NCBI GenBank assembly: GCA_015499985.1
Contig: JAAAUF010000648.1
Location: 1 to 24,086 of the forward strand
Reading direction: 5' to 3'
Length of the DNA stretch: 24,086 nt
Origin: Haplosporangium gracile
Lineage: Eukaryota; Mortierellomycota; Mortierellomycetes; Mortierellales; Mortierellaceae
Shown here: positions 1 through 8,510 of the stretch, one piece after another
How positions within the stretch are numbered: the stretch's first letter is position 1
Layout: each line of letters starts with the position of its first letter
Made by a program: the position numbers and the translations under genes
Notes under the pieces: model-generated
Seen by the model: the letters and a program-made list of their open reading frames with translations, nothing else
What the model was told of the DNA's origin: nothing
Databases searched by the model: none

Positions 1-1
1 C

Positions 2-48
<47 letters not shown>

Positions 49-114
49 CCGCAACAACCACTAGCACCACCACTGCCACAACAACAACAACAACAACAAC
101 AACAACTCTCGCAA

Positions 115-145
<31 letters not shown>

Positions 146-405
146 TACAGCAGCATCAACAACAACAACAGCAACAACAACAACAGCAGCAGCAGCAGAT
201 TAAACATCAACAGCAGCTTCATCAGCAACAGCAGCAACAACAACAGTTGTTGCAACAGAAGCAGCAAGAACAGCAGCAAATGCAACAGCTACAACTCCGT
301 CAGCAACAGCAGCAACTACAACAGAAGCAACAGTCGCAACAACAACATCTTAAACAATTTCAGCAACAGCAGCAACAGCAGACGATGCAGCAACTGTCGC
401 CTCAA
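1..405 (+). repeat. CAA/CAG triplet tract encoding polyglutamine
   Basis: The window opens with 16 uninterrupted CAA codons. Mixed CAA/CAG codons with occasional Pro, Leu, His and Lys continue to about position 405. The tract is in frame with the LIM-binding cofactor, so it is coding. Pure CAA runs at the very edge may be longer in the full gene and are likely to vary in length. Confidence 0.95.
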
Positions 406-3364
406 CCACAGCATATGGTTTTCTCACAATTACAACAACATCCACCAGGCCAGCAACCGAGTGATCACATTCCACTTCAACAGCAACCTCAGTCAGTCCA
501 ATATCAAACAATGCAACAGCCACCGCAGAACGCGATCCAGGCGTTGTCTGCCAGCGATCCTTTGAATTCGGCACAGGTGGGCCTTCAAGTCCCTTTCAGG
601 TACTGGTATTTTAAGCAGATGAAACTTTTGGTTAAGGTGCATGGCATTGGCATGATGGCGTCTTGTCTAACTCTCGTCACTCTTTGTCTCCTTTGCGTTT
701 TAGCACTGTGGTTGAGTCGAGTATAGCGGAGGATGTCCAAGCAAAGGCAATGCTACGGCTGGCCGAATTTGGGCGCGGTCTGAGTTTTAATCCGGAGGTA
801 CTATACATAATTGTGTGTTTGGGTGTGTGTGTGCGTGTTCACGAAAGTTGATGCTGTCACGCTTTTAACAGTAATTTCTTCTAATCATGTCTGTTATATG
901 TTGTATTCCTTCTCGTATAGAACGAAACCATCCAATTCTGGCAGCGTTTTGTCTCCAAGTTTTATGGCGCTGCAGGGCGGATGCGGCTCACACTTATTCA
1001 CACTCTCACAGGAGATAGCAAAATCTTTGGTACGTTCTCTATCCAAAAAAAGTACTCAGTGTATTCACTGTGGATTGAACATATAATTCAATAACCGTGC
1101 ATCATTCTTGTCGATTTGTATATATAGAGTTGGTGGCGCCATCTTTGCCACGTTATTATCTCGGGAACGCAGAAGCAGGAGTAAAAGAGATGCAGCTGAT
1201 CTTGGACACGCCGATAGGACCGGCGTCTACACTTCCTTTGATTATCGAATACCCAAGTGTGTCTCTCGTTTACCATTACACTAGCGGATCCAAGGTACGA
1301 GGAGCATAAAGCATGTTTGAAGGACAACTTACAATTGCGGCAATCATTTGTTGAACTGATTTACTTTTATATTAATGGTGTGTATTCGGTTGTGCTCTCT
1401 TTTTCTAGGTATTTACAAGAGGGAGTCTCAAGGCCACATTCACTCACGATCTCAAATTTGATCTTTTGGAGATTGTGTCACAAGAGTTTACGGAATACAT
1501 ACCTCGGCCTGTTGACGATCCAACGAACAGTCCCTTGCCTGAGGTAAAACCGGAAGGAAAGAAAAAGGGAGGCTCGAAGAAGGCTGTCGCTTCTTTCAAA
1601 AAGGCTATGCCTGTGATAGCCGAGAGTGTCATCAATGAGTTTGGTATTTCGCCCAAGACATTGCGGCTGTTGGAGGTAAGCAGACTTGCTAATGTGCAAG
1701 TTGTTTCGCTCAAAGGCCAGTTGTAGAACACTGAAAGAAGTGCTAACGCAGTTTTCTCTTTATGTTTGAACCCGACTAGGTCTCTGATATGTTCTCCAAG
1801 ATGAACGAGCTGCTTCATTACACTGCGCAGACAAAGCGAGGACCTGCTGGTACGCCGAACGACATCCTTTCTCAAGGCTTATGTCTACCGAGACATACAC
1901 AGCAAATACTGATTCCGTTCATTAATGCTTTCAACACTTTTCTTGTCGTTTTTAGAGTCATTAGCGTCGTACTCTCAATTATTGCGCGAGAAACATGCCC
2001 TTATGAGATCTAAACAGATGGCGGGTTCGCCAAGCATGTCAGCAGCATCGGTAGTGCCGATTGGTGCCTCGACTCCAGTCCAGGCGGCCTCCCAAATTAC
2101 GATGGTTAACAACGGAGGTCCTAATCCTTCTCAGTTGCGCGACTCTGCTTCACCGCGAGCTATGAAGCGCAGGACCTCTGTCGGAATCTCTCCTAGTGAC
2201 ACTGCCCTTCGAGATTCCCCTGCACTTGATGACCCACATGCAACCATGACTGTTGGAACAGGAACGCCTCTGTCACTCCAGGCATCGACTTTGGTCGGAG
2301 TCGGTTCGTCTACACCAGGCGTAGTAACCGGTCTTGGATTGAATCTGGTCGGTTCACCTGTGCCTTCTCCACTCTCTGCTGTTACCTCGCCTGTGTTTGT
2401 GTCGTCTAATACTGCCAACAATTTTGCAGGAGCAGCGCCTTCTTCTGCAAAGGCAGCCAAGCGACTCCGAACTGCTTCAGCTACACCCACATTGGCTGCA
2501 GCGACCCCCAATGGAACGAAGGGGTCGACCACGAATGGACCAGCCACGGTCCGTAACCGCAAAGGAGCAGGGCGAAAGGACTCTTCAGCAAAACGCAAGG
2601 CGAGCATGGCTGATATCGCTGACGCGACAGCGGCTCATGGCGCTGCTCCCGTCGGAGTCCAGGAGTTGGACGCTGGATTGACATCCAACCTTTCTGTGCC
2701 GACTGTAGGCTCGTCCTCGGTGGGATATTCTATGGGAATGTCTGGATCGAATGGACTTGCTCTTCACGGACCCGCCTCGCAGCAACAGCAAATACCGTTT
2801 CAGGCAGCAGGGAGCCACTCATCCAATGCTGGCGTGCTGAAAGGTGCAGTAATCAATGGAGTTACTGCATTTGTGGATGGGGGGTCAATCCCCGCCAGCC
2901 CAATGAGCAGCCACACGGTGACCGATGGCCAACCGTATGTTTCGGTAGGAAACCGGTCGAATGGGATGATGTTGGCAGATCAAAGGAATGTTTTCCAGCC
3001 GGGGACGGATGTCTTGAGCTATGGATCTCCGTCTGGACAAGACTTTACCGGATTAGGGAGCGGAGGATTGACCCTTGGGGTGATGACGGGTTTTGGTCAG
3101 GACATTCCATCACTGCAAGCACAAGCACAAGCACAGGCACAGATGCAGGGACAGATTCAGGTTGGCCAGCATGCGGTTCAAAGTTTCGGTCAAGTTCAAG
3201 GACCGCTGCCAATCGGATATGGGGTAGGATTTGGAGGACAAGCGGGGCAAAGCATGGGACTGACGGTCAACGGGATGATGGGATCGATGGAGGGCATGGC
3301 GACCATTCCTCCCAACGCGACGCTCTTAGCCGGCAACTCTGGGCTCCATCCTGGCGCCGGGTGA
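1..3364 (+). CDS. LIM-domain-binding transcription cofactor (LDB1/SEUSS/PtaB/Adn1-like), 5'-truncated
   Basis: Inferred nuclear adaptor linking DNA-binding factors to transcription. Visible exons: 1-599, 704-797, 921-1029, 1128-1294, 1409-1675, 1780-1849 and 1956-3364. All introns (98-123 nt) are GT-AG and all phases agree, giving 904 in-frame codons before TGA. The N-terminal ~185 visible residues are Gln-rich. The LIM-binding domain follows at about visible residues 210-340. Its diagnostic stretches are AMLRLAEFG, IQFWQRFVSKFYG, LVAPSLPRYY and SVSLVYHYTSGSK, the last two split between exons as the family predicts. A Lys-rich segment (KPEGKKKGGSKK) and RLLEVSDMFSKMNELL come next. The ~470-residue C-terminal tail is Ser/Gly/Ala/Gln-rich, with basic clusters near AAKRLRTAS and KGAGRKDSSAKRKAS that resemble nuclear localisation signals. 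In fungi this family (PtaB, Adn1, Mfg1) controls adhesion, filamentation and development, often with a Flo8/Som1 partner. The start codon lies upstream of the window. Family assignment is strong; the specific role is inferred. Confidence 0.9.
3115..3144 (+). repeat. CAAGCA hexamer tract (Gln-Ala repeat)
   Basis: Near-perfect six-base repeats encode alternating Gln-Ala within the C-terminal tail of the LIM-binding cofactor, before a Gln/Met/Gly-rich segment. This is coding low complexity. Confidence 0.85.
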
Positions 3365-3752
3365 GCTGGTATTTCTTTGGTTTTTCCTTTCATTTTCGTC
3401 ATTTGACGCGGTCTTTTATCGTTTTTTGACTTCCACCTTTGGATTCTGTCATGGCCGGTTCTTCCTTTAATTATTTTCTTTCTCAGTGTGTCGTTCGTTA
3501 GTCTTGACCACCCCCTCCTGGGACAAGGCGTAGCACACTCTTCTCTTTCCCCCTCTTGCTTTATTTAATTACTTGATCAAGATTTATGATTTTTTCTTAC
3601 TAGTCGTTGTTTTTTTTCTTTTACTTTTTCTCTCTTTTTTATTTGTTGTTTGTCATTTCTATCATTGCTAATACCTTTTGACACACCTCCTTTTCATGTA
3701 TTTGTAGAAATCTTTCCCCTTTTTCTTGTTACTTTGTTCTTTGTTCGTATTC

Positions 3753-3772
3753 TTTTTTTTTTTTTTTTTTTT
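3753..3772 (+). repeat. T20 homopolymer run
   Basis: Twenty consecutive T, followed by ATAG then GTCTC. It could be a simple homopolymer or the polypyrimidine tract of an untranslated-region acceptor. Confidence 0.9.
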
Positions 3773-3946
3773 ATAGGTCTCTGGATCATTGCCCTAAATT
3801 TTTTTCCCTTTCCCTCACTTGATTATTGTGTACATCATTAAAAGTCATATCGTTTTGCAGGCATGGCACAGAAAGGACATAATTTTACAATTTTGGCATG
3901 GCACAGGCAGACAGAGGAGGATTGGTTACCATGGTCCTTTCCTAAA

Positions 3947-3968
3947 TGTGTGTGTGTGTGTGTGTGTG
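3947..3968 (+). repeat. TG dinucleotide microsatellite
   Basis: About ten tandem GT units, non-coding, ~430 bp upstream of the kinase start. Confidence 0.9.
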
Positions 3969-4078
3969 GGATGTGTTTGAACCTCTCGCTTTCTCTTTCT
4001 CTGTAAGTCACCCTCTCTTGCTCTCCTCTTATATTTTCTTTTCTTCTTTCTTCTCTGTCCCTTCCCTAATCCTTATCC

Positions 4079-4080
<2 letters not shown>

Positions 4081-4164
<84 letters not shown>
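4081..4164 (+). repeat. CT microsatellite in kinase promoter/leader
   Basis: About 40 CT units with two CCCT interruptions, inside a wider C/T-rich zone ending ~235 bp before the kinase ATG. Pyrimidine-rich stretches upstream of starts recur in this window, so a promoter or leader role is plausible but unproven. Confidence 0.92.
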
Positions 4165-4168
<4 letters not shown>

Positions 4169-4399
4169 CGCCCATATTCATTTTGCTCTCTTTTGTTTTG
4201 GTTTCTCCTTATTTCCATTGTTCATCCCTTCTCTTTCATTCACACCCATTTCAATCCCCTGATTATATACGTCCATATTCACGACTGCCATCACTCACAA
4301 CAAACCACCACTCCATACTCCCTCTTTTAACATAACAAGAACAGCAACAGCAAAAAAGGCGTCAAAAAAAAAACTTATCACAATCCTCTTACTCCAGCC

Positions 4400-5577
4400 A
4401 TGGCGGACATGACAGCGCCCATCGTCCTGCTAAGCGAGCAGCAACAACAGTGGCTCGACAGTGCCACTGAAAATCACTGGCTCCGGCGCATCGACTTTCA
4501 GGAGATCTCTCATCTGCAAATGGGAGTCGCCAGCGGAGGCTTTGGAATTGTTCACGCCGGTAAGTGGCGAGGCATGCCAGTCGCCATCAAGGTTCTCTTC
4601 TCCCTCGCTGATTTTATCCAAGAGGTAAGAATGTCTCTTCTATCACCGTCTCACTCGCTCTCTCAGTTTTGCGCCCTCCTTTTTTGTGCCATCTTGTATT
4701 TTTTTGGATTAAGCAAGCAAAGACGACAGACATCCACAGACATAGACGTTCGCGAAACACACATACAAAATCCGGAATTTCATAGAAAGTGGTACTCCTG
4801 TCAGGATAGGAGTACCATGTTTGTTGCTTAAACCAAGAACCTTGCCTCTTATGTCTTTTTTAATCTCAAACTGACAGCGTGTTTTAAAAGAGCCTTGGCT
4901 TACAGTTACGATATCAAGCAGTGTAGTGTCCACCGCTTGCGATTGCGAACTAGAAACAAAAAATAAGTTCTACCTATTGTTTGGTTCAATTGAGTATGTG
5001 ATATGGGTGAGAGAAATGAGAGTTGAGCGTGGTACTGTTAATACTTATTTACGAGGGACAAACAGTTTTTATGACGGGTGGACAAATACCCTTTTCCCTT
5101 TGTTGCCGCCGTTTTTTTTTTCAACGGGGGCTCATCATGGCTGGATGACTATCGACCCCATTGCCCCACCAGCAAATCTTTTCCCCACCTCCTTTTCCAG
5201 CACCAACGGCGAAGAGCATGTTCACCTTCCTGGGCTAGTGTGCAGGCAATTTCAAACTTGCATTTGTTCGAGAGCGAGAGCGACGTGGGGACAGTGAGAG
5301 ACAAAGCACATAGAGTCATGCAGGCCATAGGGGCACGTCCTGATAACAGCGACAGTATGCCTCAAAAGGATACGAAAAATATACACTTGTATTCTCCGCG
5401 GACCGCTGGATTTTGTGTGGTGCTGCTGTAGTTTTGTTTGTTTGTTTTCGCCCGAAGACAGGAACAAACAGCAGCACCACATCGTCATTGTTTTTCCTTC
5501 CTTCTTCTTCTTGTATCCTGCAACACTTTCCAGGGCTCTCCTAAGACTTGACCTGTAGTGGCAAAAATATAAACATA

Positions 5578-5608
<31 letters not shown>

Positions 5609-8346
5609 GGCGTCAATCACAGCTGCGACAATCTCTGTCAAGAAAACAGATAGAAATAACTAAAATGCTCCCCGTTGACCCATGATTATTTAGGTTCAGA
5701 TTCATCGAGCAGTTCAGGACTTCGAGAACGTTGTCAAGTTCTTTGGAGTCACAAGGATGCGGGGTAATGGTGACTACGGCATGGTGTTGCAGTTTGCTGG
5801 CCGAGGAAGTCTGCGCGACTACCTCTCCAAGCACTTTGATAAGCTTGACTGGACCAAAAAACTGCGACTCGCCAGGGATGTTGCCTCAGGAATCAACTTT
5901 ATCCACCTGGAAAACATCTGTCACCACGACCTGCATTCAAGGAACGTCTTGATCGACGACAAGGGAAAGGCTCTCATTACGGACTTTGGTCTCTCGCGCT
6001 ACCTCAACAAGGAACTCTCCAACAACGGCGTCCGAGGAGTGGTTCCCTATATCTCGCCCGAACGTCTCAAGAACGCACCCTTTGACAAGAGCTCAGACAT
6101 CTACAGCTTGGGCGTCATCATGTGGGAGTTGACATCAGGATACCCGCCCTTTGACCGCGATGGCGAGAACTATATGCTGGCCTTTCACATCACGACTGGA
6201 ACGCGAGAAAAGGTAATCCCAGGAACGCCAGTCGAATACTCCGAACTTTATCAAAAATGCTGGGATGGGGAGCCTTCCAACCGGCCGTCCCTCTCTTCTA
6301 TTTTGGACATCCTTGACAATCTACTCGCCAATCGCACCAACGGAGGAGGAAGTGTCAATGACGGATCAGCTCGGCGTCTGGAAGACTCTCATGGACCTCC
6401 TCACTCGCTGCCAACGGTCACACAGACAGCTGTGATATCATCCGAGCCCCTGCGCAAATCCGCTCCGATTGCCTCTAAACTTCCCGCAATCGAGACGACG
6501 TTTGAGGGTCAGCCTTCAAAGCCGATAGCCAATATATCACCTTTGGTGCCCAAGCATAACTTATCACGGAATTACCCTGTCATCGTGACCAACCCGGATG
6601 CTAGCAATACTGTCGACATTGTGGATCGTATGCATGGTTTGCGAGTGGAAGGTAAGAGGCATTACACATCCAGGGCTCTCGTTGATTATATTGTTCGTCA
6701 TTTTGGGGTTTGACATGTATTTGGCAGAAACTAATCAAACGTGTATGAACTTTATCAATATGACACAACCGAGAGACCAGCTGGACCGCTTATCACACCA
6801 GCCCGCCCTGTGTGGATGCAGACACCAGGAATACCTAATGGAGGTATGGCTGCACGCCATATTCATTCAAACTCGCCCAAACTGCCTATCACGCCACCCC
6901 AACAGAGCCCTGTTAAGACTACTCCACGTGCGGGCCATCCTCTAAACGACCCTTCAGGCGCTCGTCAAAGCCCTAAGAACGCCAACGTTTCACCCACAAT
7001 CCCAGAAATGGGAGGAGGGGGTTTGGAGAGTATGGCAGAAATGGGAAGTCCATCAGTCATGCTTTTGGGCTTATCTCCTATGCCACAACCGCGTCCCCAT
7101 CAATTCTATGCCCAGCAGCAGCAGCATCAACAACAACAACAGCAGCAAGGGTTTCACGTCAACCAGTGTCAACATCCTTTCCCTCAGCCCTATCCGCCTC
7201 AACCTATGTATCCGCCTCAACATCAACAGCATCAGCAACAATACCCACAACTATATCCACCCTATCCATACCCCGGCAATGGACAGGCTCGACCGGTTCA
7301 TCCGGATCCAGCAGTTTATCCAGGATTTGGTCAGGTGAACGTCCCACTTCAAGCGTATCCACCTGCTTCTATTTCTACCACGGCACCCTCACGTCAGAAT
7401 ACTGCTAGCTCGAGTGGTCGTGTCAACAGTAACAACAACTGGATTCCTCTGGATGGCAAGACAAGGATTCGGGAGTTCTTCATGGCGAGTTTAAAGAAAA
7501 GTTTGGATGCCGTTCAATGGCATCTGGATCACGGAGCCGATGTAATGGAGCGATACGATAGCATGTCGGGAAGGACCCCATTACATGCGGCAGCGGTGAG
7601 CAGCAGTCTGGAGGTGATGACACTCCTCTGCGAGGCGGCTGGGTCGAGGTTGAATCTGAACGAGGAGGACGACAGCGGACAGACGCCACTCCACTTGATG
7701 ACGCACTATGGAACGAATGATTCTTTCCCTATGTTGGACTATATGTTGGAGAAGGGAGCGAATCCGAACGCGCAGGATAGCGAGAGACGAACACCGCTAA
7801 TGACGGCGCTGACTCTTAACGACAATGGACAGCTTGTGGAGACGTTGTTGGACTACGGAGCAGACCCTACGATCATGTACCTCAATAACAATGCCCTGGC
7901 CGAGGCAGCCATTCGCCTGCGATATGAGTGTGTCAAGGTTCTGCTCGAGACCGATTTGAGGTAACAACTGCTTAAGAAAAAAAGATTTTGCTACTCTACT
8001 CGTGGGTCGTTCTGTATGATATGAAAAATACAATAGTTACTAACATGGTGCCTATCTCTGGATTGATGCTATTAGCATGTCGGAACCCCAGTCGTTGGAC
8101 CACGCGATCGATAGCTGCTACAGGTTGACGGACACAAAGAACCAGAACCGTGGATTGATTTTGAATCTTCTGGTCCGATGGCGGAGCAATGCTGAGGGAG
8201 TCCATCGACGAAGGACGTTGGCGACGCTGATTGCAGCGAGGAGTATGCAGTTGGGACCTCGTCGGATCAACCGACAACGGTTGGCGAGACAGGTGCTGGA
8301 AAGCACAGAGAGCCTGGTCCATCATCAGGGGCGTACTGCTTATTAG
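4400..8346 (+). CDS. TKL-like protein kinase with C-terminal ankyrin repeats
   Basis: Preferred exons: 4400-4624, 5694-6651, 6728-6742 (15 nt), 6802-7960, 8076-8346; about 875 residues, phases consistent. The ATG sits in a good context (GCCATGG). Kinase domain, residues ~38-288: Gly-rich loop GVASGGFG (42-49), Lys64 in VAIK, alpha-C Glu75 at the first exon junction, catalytic loop HHDLHSRN with Asp154, DFG Asp172, PYISPE near 194-198, and a subdomain IX Asp in SSDIYSLGVIMWEL. A Pro/Gln-rich linker of ~320 residues follows. Ankyrin repeats then run to near the C-terminus; GRTPLHAAA, SGQTPLHL and ERRTPLM mark successive repeats. All main catalytic residues are present, so it is probably active on Ser/Thr or Tyr in the cytoplasm. 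The HRD Arg is replaced by His. The last exon (8076-8346) joins in phase through the TTGAG/GTAACA donor and the ATTAG/C acceptor. Substrate unknown. The acceptor after 6651 is the least certain junction. Confidence 0.9.
4790..4817 (+). repeat. Short perfect hairpin in kinase intron 1
   Basis: TGGTACTCCT (4790-4799) and AGGAGTACCA (4808-4817) are exact reverse complements with an 8-nt loop. Inside, TCCTG/CAGGA offers a competing small hairpin. Confidence 0.85.
5416..5481 (+). repeat. 14-bp perfect inverted repeat in kinase intron 1
   Basis: TGTGGTGCTGCTGT (5416-5429) is the exact reverse complement of ACAGCAGCACCACA (5468-5481), with a 38-nt spacer. A G-T wobble can extend the stem by one pair. 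It could be an intronic RNA hairpin or a remnant of a small inverted-repeat element. No target-site duplication was evident. Confidence 0.88.
5577..5608 (+). repeat. AC dinucleotide microsatellite
   Basis: A run of AC units with two AT interruptions at its 5' side, ~85 nt upstream of the intron's acceptor. Confidence 0.9.
6728..6742 (+). other. Candidate 15-nt microexon of the kinase gene
   Basis: It is flanked by a good acceptor (TTTGGCAG) and a GTATGA donor. Joined to 6651 and 6802 it encodes E-T-N-Q-T-S without changing phase. Without it, the strong acceptor at 6727 leads out of frame: the ankyrin frame has TAA at 6732, and the other frame stops at 6943-6945. The alternative is one intron to a weak acceptor at 6780 or 6801. 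Confidence 0.5.
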
Positions 8347-8510
8347 TCTATAGCATACTTCCGCCTTTTCATAAAAAAGTCAAAAGTAGTTGGTGTGATA
8401 TTGATAGTTTTTTTATGGGGTTTATGGTACGAAAAAGGCCAACGAAAAACGAAGAGTGTGTTTACAAAACAACAACGAAAACAATAAGTCCTTCCCCCTC
8501 CTTCTCTTAG
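8347..8510. other. Convergent 3' intergenic spacer
   Basis: A 164-bp spacer between the stop codons of the kinase (+) and the coiled-coil gene (-). It is A/T-rich. Both 3' UTRs must end here or overlap. No clear canonical polyadenylation hexamer was found. Confidence 0.7.

Larger units (their letters stand above)
3365..4399. other. Intergenic region between LIM-binding gene and kinase gene
   Basis: No supported gene lies in these ~1,035 bases. The region is T/C-rich and holds the cofactor's 3' UTR and the kinase promoter and leader. Contents: a T20 run followed by ATAG/GT (3753-3778) that resembles a splice acceptor; a 12-bp direct repeat GGCATGGCACAG at 3860-3871 and 3895-3906; a TG repeat; a long CT microsatellite; and an A-rich stretch just before the kinase ATG. 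Open frames here are pyrimidine low complexity. No clear TATA box or AATAAA signal was found. Confidence 0.7.
4625..5693 (+). other. 1,069-nt first intron of the kinase gene
   Basis: The intron is bounded by GAG/GTAAGA and TTTAG/GTTCAG. It splits the kinase N-lobe exactly at FIQE/VQIHR, so the junction is secure. It is roughly ten times longer than most introns here and holds two perfect inverted repeats and an AC microsatellite. No protein-coding gene is supported inside it. Confidence 0.9.

Noticed and set aside
3650..4335. Pyrimidine-rich + strand frames in the intergenic region
   Set aside because: They translate the T run and the CT and TG microsatellites. No domain, and they lie between two well-defined genes.
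6652..6780. Single kinase intron ending at 6780
   Set aside because: It is phase-compatible, but the acceptor lacks a pyrimidine tract and skips stronger sites. Not excluded; ranked below the microexon model.
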